A DNA stretch of 64,000 nt from Leptasterias polaris (Eukaryota; Echinodermata; Asteroidea; Forcipulatida; Asteriidae). Positions within the stretch are counted from its first letter, which is position 1. Each line of letters begins with the position of its first letter. Below the pieces are notes generated by a model, which saw only the letters and a list, made by a program, of their open reading frames with translations, made no database searches and was not told the DNA's origin. The stretch spans positions 2,852,001 to 2,916,000 of the forward strand of contig JAZGTN010000022.1 in the NCBI GenBank assembly GCA_037783415.1. The letters run 5' to 3'. Shown here one piece after another: positions 20,961-33,181 of this stretch. Position numbers and translations under genes: made by a program.

Positions 20961-21681
20961 AGTTAACGTCAGCTTGATTAAAGAGCTTGATAAAAACAAT
21001 GATGTACTTGAAACTTGAAAGTCCTCCTTGTCACTTGTTGTAAAACACGAAGGCTCCAGAAAAAAATCATGCCAAGCACTGAGACGGAGGAACCATGTAA
21101 AATTTAACACGTCAGGATAAATACCATGATGGGGAAGGAGATGAAAATGTCTGGACCATATGCCGTTTAATTGCATAAGGGGGTGAAATTGCAATGCCTG
21201 CTGCCAGCTGTATGGAACCATTTATTACCCAGGGGAGAGTGAAGAGAATCAAGCAGGGGAAACTTAATTTGCACATGCGCCTGCAGCCATGAACACAAGA
21301 AGAGAGAGATAGGGAAAGAGAAAAAAGTGAACTATCTATAGAGAAAAAAACGGAAATCTTTTGCGCCGTTTCTGTCCGCAACATTATGGTTGCTTTTCCA
21401 TCAAATCCCTAATGACGGTTGTCATCGATGACCAGAGGGTGGATACCAGCCATGGCTGCGCTAAACGGTCATTGGTCATTACAGTTATGTCGTCTTGGGC
21501 ACAATGTGATTGGGCGCTGCTGCTGGCACACGGATTGGTTGAGAAAAGAAAATGTTGTTGTGAAACACTGAGCAGAACTGGGCTTGTTATAGGTCTACCT
21601 GTTAAAGGATATATATCTATAGACAATGTAACCTCGGTTAACAAACAGTGTCCTTGTACATTCCAATAATGTTCTCACAGA

Positions 21682-22302
21682 CAGGGATGAAATTTTTCAG
21701 ACTTTTGTCTAAATTCAGACTTTTTATGTAAGCCTGGTGATTAAAAAAAAGCCTTTCATTTTTCCACATAAAAGAAAGACTGCCCTTTGATTTACTTCAC
21801 CAGTGCCTAGGACACTGTTCCTAAAAGCCCTTTGAATTCCAAACCCTCCCTAGGGGTTACCAAAAGGTAGAAACGCCATCATTTCAACATATATAGACCA
21901 TGTTACCTTTGTTTACAGAGTAGTGACCTTGTACATTCTAATGCAATTCATGACGGGCAAGATACTACACAGGCTATATGGGAAAATTTACATTTTGTGT
22001 CATAATTTTCACATAAATTCACACTTTACAAAAGCAACAGCTGTTTACAGCTTTTGAGATGTCCCCCCTTTCTTCATATCAAAAGTTGAGAAAAATCAGA
22101 CAGTGCAATCTCCATAAAACATAAGATTTAGCGTATTCTTCCATTGAGCTGTGTACAAACATGCCTGTAGGAAGTCCAGGCTCTGTGGCTCTTTTGTAAA
22201 CATGTGATGTCACAGGTCACATGGTCTATAGGCCCTACGTCCTAAAATTAGGATCCAGCATGTATTTTCAGACTTTTTTGCCAGTAATGACTCTCATCCC
22301 TG
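21682..22302. mobile_element. Possible hAT-like element (CAGGGATGA ends)
   Basis: CAGGGATGA at 21682 and TCATCCCTG ending at 22302 are inverted, with similar CAGACTTTT subtermini. No convincing 8-bp duplication was found. Internal blocks (TATAGACCATGT..ACC, GTGCAATCTCCAT, TCAGACAGTGCAAT) recur in opposite orientation at about 48536-48690. Confidence 0.4.
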
Positions 22303-22309
22303 AACAGAT

Positions 22310-23370
22310 GGCAGTATTTCAGATGGACTTAGGGCTTGATTTCAGGGAATTCTGCACTTATTGCTTATTGACCCAATCCACCTGACATCAACATCCCAAT
22401 AATCTTGGTTGCGCCATTTTGGGAGTCGATGTTCCCATGTGTTGTACAGTGTAGTGCACATTTGACACGCTACCATACTTTACTTCATTATGACACCCAA
22501 ATGGCAATCATGGTAGACAGAAGCCCTGTGTGGTGTTGTTGCAAAGATGGTCAAGACAATTATGTGTGCAGAGTTCAAGGGGAAGCAACATCATGAAGCA
22601 AGTCATTTTTGGTGTTTTAGAAAAATTACTTAGTTTTTAGTGGTCGATGTTCTAAACAACCATGTAACGTACGTACCTTTAACCCTAGCAGTGTCAATTG
22701 CTGATAAATTATTTTTGGACTTTGTAGTATTGGCAGGGCCTATTCAATCGGCCCTGTTTAAATCACTGGTTACAGCACACAACATGACCTCAAAATGACC
22801 TTTTGAATGAAAGTTGGGACCAAAATAACGTTTAGGAAGTCAGCTTTGACTTAGTGTGTGCCTTGACTGCAGTTATTGTTTCAATAAGTTTTATTTTGAA
22901 TTTCTAAAAAAGAGATAATTTACAGAATTGGTAGAGCTGACACAATAGTCGCAGACAGTGTTCACGTTTGTGTGATCAGCCATATATGCATGAAAACAAA
23001 CATGTGAAAATTTAGGCTTAATTTGTTGTGTGAGTCAGAAGAAAATAGTGCACCATTTTCAGCATGTAAACACATTGTCCTTAATTTTGGTTGTAGAACA
23101 GAAATTAGCTGTTTTCAGATATAAAGTTTTCTCGAATATGACTTCATTCCAGATGGAAATACTTCACAGAAAGAAATGATTCTAGTGTGAACTTCATAAT
23201 CAGTAAGCATTCACTTTCAGACTGAAACTACATGTAAACAAACCATGTGAACAATGAAGTTTTTATCCAGTTACCAATCCTGCATGGTGTTGTACACACA
23301 TGTATTTAATACAGGGGCTCTGCTAGGGATTAATTAAAAATATTTCTTGGGTGTGATCCCTGGCTATACG
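22310..23370. other. No gene seen
   Basis: AT-rich unique sequence. The small ORF at 22405-22596 has no recognisable domain and no splice context. Confidence 0.4.
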
Positions 23371-23545
23371 GCAGTTTGCGGTTGAATGGCTTCTGACTGG
23401 CACCCCCGAACAAAGATATTGACAAAATAGGGAAACCGCCAACATAGGGCTAGATAGCTCAGTTGGTAGAGCGCCGGCACGTTAAACCGGAGGTCGTTGG
23501 TTCAAATCCCGCTCTAGTCAATTTTTCTTTGTTCAACCCAAAATC
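23370..23545 (+). mobile_element. tRNA-derived SINE with near-intact cloverleaf
   Basis: The pol III A box (TAGCTCAGTTGGTAGAG) and B box (GGTTCAAATCCC) lie in a 73-nt tRNA-like unit at about 23449-23521: the 7-bp acceptor pairs GGCTAGA/TCTAGTC, the D arm is GCTC/GAGC, and the anticodon stem is CCGG/CCGG with GTT at the anticodon position. Position 33 is C instead of the invariant T, and the stem has an A-C mismatch, so it is unlikely to be a working tRNA. The shared flanks (GGCTTCTGACTGGCACCCCC before, TTTTTCTTTGTTCAACCC after) are repeated in copies near 26232, 57121 and 59480. Confidence 0.8.
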
Positions 23546-24639
23546 ATTTAAAAATATTTCTATAACAATTTCTCTGTTTAGCAAAAACCGATCAGGTAAC
23601 TAATTTATAAAACTGTACATGGCATTTTAACTGTTAACCTGAATCTGCCGAGCTTAGCTTTTCTTCACTAAGCAAGTTTGCTCAGCAGCTTTAAAAAAAA
23701 AAAGTTTGACCAGCATGGGGGAAGGAATTTACCTTCATCTATGGTTGGACTGAAAATCACCAGAAAAAAAAAATGTGCATTGTGTTTTCAGATATACATG
23801 TATGTAAAAAAACCAAAAAAACTCTGAAATGTCTGGTGGGATAAAATGTGTAATCAAAAAGGCCTTGTAACCTCTGTATTTTGCTCTTTACACAGCATGT
23901 CAAGTGTGTGGCATATTATTTACATGGATTAATTACTGTAACAGTATACAGTGACCATTACAGCAGTCTACAGGCTGCTGGCTGCTGGCTGTATGCCATG
24001 CACATCACACCGTATACATTGTACCTTTCAGTAGCTCTATGCCTACCTTACTACATGTTCATGAAATGGTATAGAGGGATTAAGGTAGAAAAAATGTGTG
24101 TGTGGACAGTTCAGCCTGTTGGGGATTGTCCATTGATAATTACTGATTATTGAGGTTCTCTATTCATTAAACTGAAAGTTCACGTGAGGTCGTCCAGTGT
24201 ATTACATTGGAGCATGGTTTTGTGCACAATTGTTGTTTTTAATAGTCGCTCGTAAAATGCACTGGAACATCTTGCATGAGACATTATACTGGTCTACTAT
24301 AATAGTGAACATACATAGTGCGTGGATACTGTGTTATGAACAGTCTGGTTGGAAAAGATGATTTACTGCTAGCACAAACAAGGCAAATATTGTAAATTTT
24401 CTGCACTGGCAACATTCTTGACATAATTATGGTTTGCTTGTAATGCAGTACAATGTATATATCCATGAAAGCTGTACAAACAATATTCTCTGCCATGTAA
24501 ATATTCTGCCATGTTACAATTAGCTTGCTTGCTGAACCAAGCAAAAACTGCAAGTGATCCGACTGGCTTGCAAATTGCTACCAAGTGTACTATAGTCTTC
24601 TGAATAAACATTTTCTCCATTGACTTTCATGTTAACTCT

Positions 24640-25345
24640 ATGGGCCTACAGGCATGTGACTTCTCAGGATTTCCCCTGATATCGGGATTTTCTCAAAATC
24701 TCCTTGCGCCGTCAAATTTTCCTTAAAGAAGGAAATCAGTCTCCAAAGAGAGAAAAAAATAGTCCATAGTGTGTCCAAACCTGTAGTTTTGTTTTTCTGG
24801 AACATTCTCCTGAATTGTAACTGAGGTTCTGGGTCTAGAACCCAAGCCTGTGAGGCATTATCCAGGGAATTGTAACTGAGGTTCTGGGTCTAGAACCCAA
24901 GCCTGTGAGGCATTATCCAGGGAATTGTAACTGAGGTTCTGGGTCTAGAACCCAAGCCTGTGAGGCATTATCCAGGGAATTGTAACTGAGGTTCTGGGTC
25001 TAGAACCCAAGCCTGTGAGGCATTATCCAGGGAATTGTAACTGAGGTTCTGGGTCTAGAACCCAAGCCTGTGAGGCATTATCCAGGGAATTTTAACTGAG
25101 GTTCTGGGTCTAGAACCCAAGCCTGTGAGGCATTATCCAGGGAATTGTAACTGAGGTTCTGGGTCTAGAACCCAAGCCTGTGAGGCATTATCCAGGGAAT
25201 TGTAACTGAGGTTCTGGGTCTAGAACCCAAGCCTGTGAGGCATTATCCAGGGAATTGTAACTGAGGTTCTGGGTCTAGAACCCAAGCCTGTGAGGCATTA
25301 TCCAGGGAATTTTCACACTCATCAAATCTCATCCTAATTCGTGTT
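24640..25345 (+). repeat. Dispersed repeat with an internal expansion
   Basis: The flanks (ATTTTCTCAAAATCTCCTTG, GAAAAAAATAGTCCAT, TTTTCACACTCATC) match in order a diverged single copy at 55098-55385. In this copy one segment has expanded into the nine-unit 55-bp array. Confidence 0.65.
24813..25307 (+). repeat. 55-bp minisatellite, nine copies
   Basis: The units start at 24813, 24868, 24923, 24978, 25033, 25088, 25143, 25198 and 25253, each beginning AATTGTAACTGAGG; the unit at 25088 has one G-to-T change, otherwise they look identical. Each unit contains a palindrome-like GGTTCTGGGTCTAGAACC. Confidence 0.95.
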
Positions 25346-25489
25346 TGATAAAAATGCCCCATTTGTTGTTTTACGTTGTACATATTGTACCATGGAAGAC
25401 TTGTGATCTAAATTTGACCATGTCACCCAGAAAGACACAATGTTTTTCTGAGGAGTTTTTAAAAGCTGACTGGCAAGCTTAGTGGGCCC

Positions 25490-25736
25490 AATTTCATGGC
25501 TCTGCTAACCGCCGAATTCTGCGCTTACGATCACCATTCTCAGCTTACTGTGCAAGCGCCGGATTTCTGCGCTAGCTGTGTAAGCAAAGAATGCCTAAAT
25601 ACATGGACTACGCAAGCGCACAAGCAAAAAATTCCCTGCTTACCCATGAAATAAGCTTGACGTAAGCGCGGAATGTCCTGCTTCTGTAAGCGGCGATTCT
25701 TTGCTTAAATGGTAAGCAGAGCCATGAAATTGGGCG
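25490..25736. mobile_element. MITE of the CAATTTCATGGCTCTGC family, complete
   Basis: CCCAATTTCATGGCTCTGC and GCAGAGCCATGAAATTGGG are perfect 19-bp inverted ends. The body contains repeated AAGCGC / GCGCTT motifs on both strands. Confidence 0.85.
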
Positions 25737-26116
25737 TCCGTCCTGCTGGTCTTTTTTTTCCCCTTCTGTGTATCGGTGTGAATTTTGTATGCAGTGCACT
25801 GTTAATGTTGGTTTCCAAACCTCTTCAAGGTTCTGAATCTGCTGACCCGGTCAAAATCAAGGATGGCACTTTGGAGTGGTTGAGGAAAACTGATGTGGGT
25901 CATTCCGTGCCAACTCACCTGATGTGTCGGCAGGCTCCGTCTCAGATTTTGCTAATTAAAAAAACCAAAACATTCCCCTATGGGTGCCATGAACACACAC
26001 CAAATTTTATAAACCTACTCCTTAACGTTTCTGAGATATTTGAATGTGGGTCCAGCTGTAAAAATGCAAAAAATGCCTTTTTCAAGTGGTTATTTGACAA
26101 CGTGGGACATTACTGA
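25709..26116 (+). other. 135-codon ORF, coding status doubtful
   Basis: The frame runs from the MITE into unique sequence and reads, for example, DGTLEWLRKTDVGHSVPTHL and HTPNFINLLLNVSEIFECGS. I recognise no family, the codon context is AT-rich, and the start lies inside a MITE. Probably chance or an old repeat. Confidence 0.2.
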
Positions 26117-26231
26117 CAGATTTACAATTTTTCCCAATAATACTTTGTATCCAGTCTACTTGTGTGAGAAATAAAAAAAATTGACTCTCTACTCCTTCAT
26201 GTAAAAAATTAATAATCTGAAGACTTAAAAT

Positions 26232-26475
26232 AGTTAAACTTTTTGAATGGCTTGAATGGCTTCTTTCTGACTGGCACCCCCAACAAAGATTTTGAGAAAA
26301 TAGTGAAACCGCCAACATATTATCCCCAACAAAGATTTTGAGAAAATAGTGAAACCGCCAACATAGGGCTAGGTACATGTTACTCAGTTGATAGTGCGCC
26401 GGCACGTTGATCCGGTAGTCGCAGGTTCAAGTCCTGCTCTTGTAAAAGTTTCTTTGTTCAACTTAAAATTAATTA
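26232..26475 (+). mobile_element. tRNA-derived SINE, rearranged copy
   Basis: Same family as 23370-23545. The segment AACAAAGATTTTGAGAAAAT is duplicated with its surroundings (about 26281 and 26328). The tRNA-like part has a degraded A box and a B box GGTTCAAGTCC. A more decayed relative lies around 26930-27010. Confidence 0.7.
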
Positions 26476-27260
26476 AAAACTTTACCCAGTGAAGTTTCCC
26501 TTGCGATTTATTTCTGGACTTTTGGAATTTAGAGAACATTGTCTTTGAATTTGTACAGGTTGTAGCTTTAAATACATGGGCATCATGCGTTCGTTCGATG
26601 CCAACTCTGCAGTGCATTTTATTTGCAGTTTAATGTTTTATTCAGTCTTACTCTCTCTCTCTCTCTCGCTCTCTCCTTTGCCACGTTTGAAAGCTTTTGA
26701 AACGTGATGAAGTGGTCAGCTCTCCAGCCACTGGACAGCAACATCAATAACTCTTCAACATCTCCAACCCGGTTTGATTTCATTGACCTTCAGGGTTCTA
26801 CAGCATTTTAGCTTTTTCTGATTATGCGGGAAATCTGGAATAGGAACTGTATATTAAAGGGGTGGTAAGACAATGGTTTAGGGATGAGTTCACCGTCAAA
26901 ATCCATCGTTTTGAGAATGCCATCTTGTGCAAAGGGTTGGTGGTAGAGCACTGGCACATATCCAGAGGTTTAAGGTTCAAAATGTTTTGTCTTTGACCCA
27001 AAATAAATTTTATATGTACCCAGTCAGTTTCATTTGGTATATTGCTTTATTGAAAAAGTTGCATCCCCTTGTGGTGAGCCTCCTCTTACTGCCACTTAAA
27101 CCAGGTGGTAGCCCAACCTGGGCATGATCCCCTCGGGGTACTGGCTGTGTACATGTGGACCATTAAATTATGGAGGTACATGACTGTAAGGTTAATTCTG
27201 ACTGGTGCCTCCCATTCAATGATATTGATAAGATAGGGAGATGGGGGAGATGGGTATACA

Positions 27261-27355
27261 GCAGCCGATTTCACGAAACGCTAGGATTAATCCTATCTCG
27301 AGTTAGGACTAGGACTAGTCCTAAGTTAGGAAGAGTTTGGTGAAATCGATGGCTG
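27261..27355. mobile_element. MITE with GCAGCCGATTTCAC ends
   Basis: CAGCCGATTTCACGAAAC pairs with GTTTGGTGAAATCGATGGCTG across 95 bp. The centre is the self-complementary AGGACTAGGACTAGTCCT. Confidence 0.7.
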
Positions 27356-27359
27356 GCAC

Positions 27360-28617
27360 TTTGATTCCATTCAGGTGTTGGACAATGTTAGATTTTAGAA
27401 AAAGAAATTGAAGAAACTTATGTACATGTAACAGTACTTCATAAGTTACTTTGAACATTCTGGTTCAGAGTTCGCTTGGATCAAACTTCTGAATCTGACT
27501 ATTTGATTAACACAGAATGAATATACACCTTTGTTCAGTATGCATTATGTAGTCATCTACAATACCTTACTGTGTGTCACCGGCCTTCTGTTATTTTTAA
27601 TATATTAAAGACCTGTACATGTTTTCCATTGCTGGCATAAGTACATATGGTGCACAGGAATTGCCTTAAACCCTTTTTCCCTCAAAAAAGAAGAAAAAAA
27701 AAGGAGAAGATTCCCTGCCAATATCAAGTAGCTATAGAAGGAGAAAGCTGACCCCTTTGCAGCCTGGATCATGTTTCTTTCCGCCACAACTGGGACAGAT
27801 TCGTTTCCATGGAAACCGGCCCAAAAGAAGAGACGGAAGGAGTACAAGTAAAAAAAATAATATACATGTATATATAAACAAAAAAAAGTGAAGAAGATCT
27901 GTTAACTCCTTCAGAGAGTCGTGGTCAGATTAAGAAAAATAAATGAAGTGCCGGATGAGGGGAAAGTGAGTTTCTTTCAGAGGCAACTTCTTGATCAATC
28001 TGTCGCAGATCAGCCGAGCTGCTTTCTCTTACAAATACAGGCAGTTTTCCTCTGATTGGAGGAATCAGTTCTGGCAAAGCGTTCAATTGTCCGAGAGCGA
28101 CATCGGAGAGCTGATGAAAATCTAAGTTGGATCAAATTCGTATTGATTCATTTAAAAGGAGTTTTGTGGACATGTGCTTTTTTCATTTGTACTGAAGGAA
28201 AGCACATTAATTTATTGTGTTTACCTAAGGCGGGGATGGGGGGATGGGGAGATGGGGAAATGCGGCAGAGCAGAGTATAATGTGGTGGGCTGCTGCTATA
28301 CGTGCTCATTGTAATCAGCAGTGTATAGAATTGCGCAGTATATTACTTGAATGTGTGATATCAAGAAGTACATTGATACATGTACATGTACATGTAGGAG
28401 TTTTGAGGCATTGCATGGTGTGGTATCAATGTATATTCTGTTTAATAATGAGAAGTTCCATCAACCCATCAAATAGTCCCGGCCGTTTTCTTACCTTTCT
28501 AGTTACTAGGCTGTACAGTTCTTTTCAGAACTACATGTAAGTAGTCTACCGAATTCGGAAATCTATTTGGAGGCTGTAAAATAAATATACAGGACCATGC
28601 ATTGATCTGTTGTTGCT
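27360..28617. other. Unique intronic DNA, no gene seen
   Basis: It contains a TACATGTA run near 28376-28396 and a GGGGAT-rich stretch near 28231-28262. No supported ORF. Confidence 0.4.
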
Positions 28618-28845
28618 TTAATCCTTTGAATCTGAAAGGCCACAAAACCGGCCGGCCGCACACACAAAGTACAATAACCCGAAAGGCCAGTTTTCCGGCC
28701 TCGGAACAGGTGACTAATGGATCATGTGACTTTACGTGGTCACATGACCACTTTGCGATGACATCACGTCTGCCAGCGTTAGTAACGGTTCGGGTAATGG
28801 TTCAACGTTATTTTTCGTGAAATTTCTCCATGAAAATTGGCCAAA

Positions 28846-29034
28846 ATGGCAGGAAATACGATGGATACGGATGAGGCACTGCAAAGGGTACTCGATGAAG
28901 ATTCACAGGAGGACATGGATGTTTCAGATTACGGAAATAATAGTGATTTTGAGGACGAAACTGACGATGAAAGTGACACACAAAGCGATGATTCTGAAGC
29001 TTCGCAGGCAAGTAGGCGTCCGATAGTGACATGA
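28846..29034 (+). pseudogene. piggyBac transposase N-terminus, part 1
   Basis: ATG at 28846, 62 residues: MAGNTMDTDEALQRVLDEDS, then YGNNSDFEDETDDESDTQSD. Strongly acidic, as at piggyBac N-termini. It ends at TGA after RRPIVT; a one-base slip at about 29018-29022 would continue into the next frame (SDSDMSGDN), so the stop looks like a frameshift lesion. Confidence 0.6.
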
Positions 29035-29369
29035 GTGGAGATAATACTAGTGACACGAGTGAAGAAAGCAATGCAGGAGGTGATGCAGGTGGAAATCGAG
29101 GTCTGGGTCGTGGTGGTAGAGGTAGGGGTCGGGGTCGTGGTGGTAGAGGTAGGGGTCGGGGTCGTGGTGGTAGAGGTCGGGGTCGTGGTGGTAGAGGTAG
29201 GGGTCGTGGTGGTAGAGGTAGGGGTCGGGGTCGTGGTGGTAGAGGTAGGGGTCAGGGTCGTGGTGGAAATGCAGGCCAACGTCAAGGTAGGAAAAAGGAT
29301 AAAAATGCTCTGTGTTTATTCAATAAAATGCATTTTCTGTACAAATACATGCAAAACAAAATAACTTAA
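29031..29369 (+). pseudogene. piggyBac transposase N-terminus, part 2 (RGG repeat)
   Basis: The frame after the slip reads MSGDNTSDTSEESNAGGDAG and then a long RGRGRGG tract, made by a GGTCGTGGTGGTAGAGGTAG-type minisatellite (about 29105-29270). RGG-rich stretches occur in some piggyBac N-termini. No catalytic domain follows; the element ends 113 bp later. Confidence 0.5.
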
Positions 29370-29489
29370 AATTGGTACAGCAAATTATTATTACGCATTC
29401 TATTGTCATTCAAATTTCATGCAAATAACTCAGGGCGCAGGTACCGTACCTATATATATATAATAGGTCAGGGTTCAAAGGGTTAAAGA

Positions 29490-31070
29490 ATAGACAAAAA
29501 ACAGGATTGGTAAATGATGATGATGATAAAAGACTGAAAATGTTTTGAGTATTCGACCATTTGGAACCGTTTAAAGCGTGCCAATTTGCGCATAGATAGG
29601 CAAGCAATTAGCGCGTATCGGCAAGCAATTCTTGCATATCAGCCCGATGGAGAGAACCCTTGAATACATTCTGGCTGGTTGTTTTTAAATGTGCATAAAT
29701 TTTATGTACTGACTTTCATTGATGCAAATTAATACTGCAGACTTTCCCCTCCCCCACCTTGGAGCAGTACAAAGCCAGAAGCAATACTCTCGCATTATTA
29801 ATTTAGAAATATGAGACTTTCTTCAGTTATCAAATGCTGAAATGTCAGGTCAATTAGAGTAGTACTCTTCAATGGTTCAAGGATTTTTAATATTATATTG
29901 CATGCTTTAAAGGCGTCTGCAGAATACGTGTGCGTTTACAAGAGGGGAGAGGGAAAGGATGACGAGGCTTGATACATCATGGTGGCATCGGAGGCAATTG
30001 CCTTCGTTGCCCCTGGTCGTTGCCTTTGTGCCCCAATAGCTCCAATAGAAAATGTTCCAATAGAAAATTTGAAATTTTCTCATTAAGGTGCCCTTTACCA
30101 ATGATAATACATGAACTATTACATGCATGCCATGATCTAATGTATTGTTATTTTCTTGTTGAGATTTCTCTTGGGTATAAATTACATACATACATGTACT
30201 TCGTGTATTTCAGTTGAAAGTCAAGCTTATTGACCTGTTGCTAGTGTAACACAATAAATGGGTGTCACTATAAGATTGTAGGCTGGCCGACAAAGCATAA
30301 ATAAAACTCCAATCAACTCGTATCTTTGGGCTGGAATACAGATAACGGTTTATTTAGATCTGTAGGGCTTTACAAAGATGATCAGACGAGAAGTAGTAGA
30401 AAACACTGGATTGGGCCACATGGGCTAACCAGCACACTACCAAGAATAAATTACATTTAGAAACAATTGACATTATATAGGGAATAGGAAGGCTTGGTCA
30501 CTGACAGGATAAAAGTGGAGGTCAGTGCAAGTGATTTATGGGGTTGAGTCCTTGGTCAAGGAACTGGACAGAAGCTTGATAATTGGGGATAATGGGTTTA
30601 AGGTTGGATGGAGGCTTGATAATTGGGGATAATGGGTTTAAGGTTGGAAGGAGGCTGTTGTTCTTGAAACTATCATTAAAATAATTAATGGTGATGATAG
30701 CTAGATTCAGGGTTTACACTAGCTTGGGCATGGGGGAAAGCCCTGCATGGATCATACAGTTATTCTACCTCCATGGTTATTCCTATTTGGTCTGAGGAAT
30801 GTGGTACATGTACATACCATGTATGACAAGTAGAGTCAATGTTGTAAATATTGCAATGTACAGGTGCTGATGTGGAAGTACTTTCCCAAGAGACATTCCA
30901 CTGTCATATGAACTGTTAGCGTTATGGGTCAAACTAAGTTGTTAAATTTGAACAGCCACTGACCCGGGGGAAAAAGAGTCTAAATGGTTAATTTAGTTTT
31001 AATCAGTGGTGAAACTTTGTTGATGCTTCAAAGCTCTGTTATATTGCATTAATTGAGTTGCAGACCAAAG
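29490..31070. other. Intronic DNA with one repeat fragment and a 40-bp duplication
   Basis: About 29985-30110 is a fragment of the CAGGCCT family (GCCTTCGTTGCCCCTGGTCG, then GTGCCCC). Two near-identical copies of GAGGCTTGATAATTGGGGAT lie at about 30610 and upstream at 30571. No gene recognised. Confidence 0.45.
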
Positions 31071-31076
31071 GCTGAT

Positions 31077-31264
31077 CGGGCTCAATTTCATAGAGCTGCT
31101 TAATCACAGAAAGTAGTAAGCACAACAAAGTTGTCCTTACCAGAATAGGGTTACCAGCCAAAGTACCATTTCACATCCATAATCTTTGGCTTGCATCCTG
31201 CTAATTTTTGCTTAACACAAAAGTGGTTAGCAAAATTGGTTAGCAGCTCTGTGAAATTGGGCCT
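31077..31264. mobile_element. MITE of the CAATTTCATAGAGCTG family
   Basis: CTCAATTTCATAGAGCTGCTTAA and TTAGCAGCTCTGTGAAATTGGG are inverted ends; the body carries GGTTACCAGCCAAAGTACCA, a block seen in most copies. Confidence 0.8.
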
Positions 31265-32050
31265 TGCAAAAGTTTGGATGTTTTTCTTCAATTTCTTTTT
31301 GGATCGGTTGCCGTTAATTTAATGGTTGGTCGAATTGTTTTTACAAAGACGTCTAATACGGAGCCTCTGCGAGGTGTTTTGAACTCCGTCGTATCTGTTG
31401 CCGGATCAGTGTAGTGTGTCAAAGAGCAATCTGGAGAGAAACAACCCGAGAGTGAGACGTGACTAGAGTCGAAGACGGATGGAAATGAAGCATGCAGGGG
31501 TCGTGTAGAATCACTGCGAGGGTATTGTTAGTGGCGTATGGTCAGAGTTGGTAAACAAGCACCTCGGCCCGGATATATCTTGGCCAAGACTTCGTCAGGG
31601 GAGAACTAAAATAAAAAACCTTGTTTGTTGATTTGGGGAATTAGGTTTGCAGTATCACCCACGCTCCAAAGTGCAAAAAAAAAAAATGATGCATCGGTGA
31701 GTCCCATTATGTTGGTATTTGAGAATTGAGGTCTTGAAGGTGTTGACTTCATTGAGCTGAAAAACAGGCAATGCTGTTTGCTGTGCAAAAGTTGGCAGGG
31801 AACCAGTCACAATTTAGTTACGTGCATTCTGCCTGGTAACCTGATTCTGCTGAGCAAGTTTTCTTTTGTGCTGATGAGTAATATATAATTTGAGGCTATT
31901 AGAGATCCCAGGCTGTGTTTGTAAATAGCAGCACAAACCTAGGATCTCGCTCGATAAAACATGCATTTTAATGTTAATTTTGCATTGGGGATAAAGAATA
32001 CTTATTTGGTTTTTGCCCTCATACTGATGTGTATTAATAAGCACTGTACA
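31265..32050. other. Unique segment, possible cis-regulatory content
   Basis: The stretch 31340-31610 is balanced in base composition and not repeated elsewhere in the window. No ORF. At 31820-31945 a fragment of the CAATTTCAT family is present. Confidence 0.3.
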
Positions 32051-32054
32051 CTCA

Positions 32055-32345
32055 GTACTTTCCCAGTCCTCAGTCATATCACTCGGGTAGGATTTGAACC
32101 TGCAACCTTTGCCATGCTAGCGTTGATGTCTTCACCACATGACCACTGAGCTAGCCCGGTGGCTAGCGACAGTTCCAATCCTATGTTTTAGCAGTGGTTA
32201 CCTCAGCGAGGCTAGCTCAGTGGTCTAGTGCTGAGACACCTGCTCTAGCATGGCAAAGGTTCTATGTTTAAATCCCACCCGAGTGATAGACCTGTGGATT
32301 GTTTTCACAGGACTCGGGGAAAGTACTGAGTACTTGTATCACACT
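32055..32345. mobile_element. Inverted pair of a second tRNA-like SINE family
   Basis: The left copy is reversed (GGGTAGGATTTGAACCTGCA is the complement of a B box); the right copy starts GGCTAGCTCAGTGGTCTAGT with TTTAAATCCCACCCGAGTGA. They face head to head about 50 bp apart and share CATGGCAAAGGTT and CAGTACTTTCCC / GGAAAGTACTGAG, so the transcript would form a long stem. Confidence 0.7.
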
Positions 32346-33181
32346 AGTGCTGAATACATATCGGTTTGAGGGCCAAAAACAAATACATGCAGCATAGTCC
32401 AACATTCATTGATATAATATTTTAACCATAATAAGATTACAAAGTGCTGCATGAATTTAAAATCAGTAAAGTCAAACAAATAAAAGCAAAAAGCGTTCAT
32501 CCTAACTCCCTGGAGTGATTTACTAGAATCCTTCGTTATGCCAACAAAATCCAATACATATTGGCAACTCAACACCCGTTTCACTCTGATTATGGTGGTA
32601 TGCCATATCCCATGTCAAGCATAAACAGTTTGGTGAAGCAGGGCCAAATTTCATCTGCTTTAAAAGCTGCAAATATTGCTTAAAAATTTTCTGCTAAGCA
32701 AAACTAAGCACGATACCAGTCACAGTTGGTACGTAAGAATAATAAATTAAATAAATGATGACTCTAATTATAACCATTATACATGTAAAATTACAAACAA
32801 ATAAGCTAAAGAATGTTTTGGTTGTGTAAACTTTTTATTTTATCTTATTAAATATTTCAAAACTTGATTTTTGAAAAAAGAAAATGTTCTTGTCATACCG
32901 AACCTCTTGGTTTAAGGAACGTTTTAAAATCATTTTCCTCCTAGCCTTCTCCACATACGTTAATGTAATTATCTCCACATCTACGTTAATATAATTAGTG
33001 TTTCCTTTTTTCTTTTTGAGTGTGATTATTTTGTAATTCTTGTGTTCTTTTGTATTAATTTTGAAGAGAGAAATGAAATAATGAAAAAAAATTAAAAATT
33101 TACATACTGAAGCAGATCATTCAAACTGCTATTGAGAAAACTCAAAACTAAGAAGTATACACACGTGTATACATGTGTATA

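Larger units (their letters stand above)
28622..29482 (+). mobile_element. piggyBac-like element with broken transposase start
   Basis: TTAA at 28618-28621 and 29483-29486; the ends TCCTTTGAATCTGA and (reverse complement) CCCTTTGAACCCTGA. 861 bp. The ends differ from the 9347 element in sequence but share the (C/T)CCTTT(G/C)AAT start, implying related but distinct transposases. Confidence 0.8.

Noticed and set aside
23449..23521. Functional tRNA-Asn(GTT) gene
   Set aside because: C at position 33, stem mismatches, and the flanks recur in several SINE copies.
24813..25307. CRISPR array
   Set aside because: The 55-bp units are contiguous with no variable spacers, and the genome is eukaryotic; it is a minisatellite.
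29035..29364. Val/Glu-rich plus-strand ORF
   Set aside because: Shadow of the RGG-encoding minisatellite in another frame.
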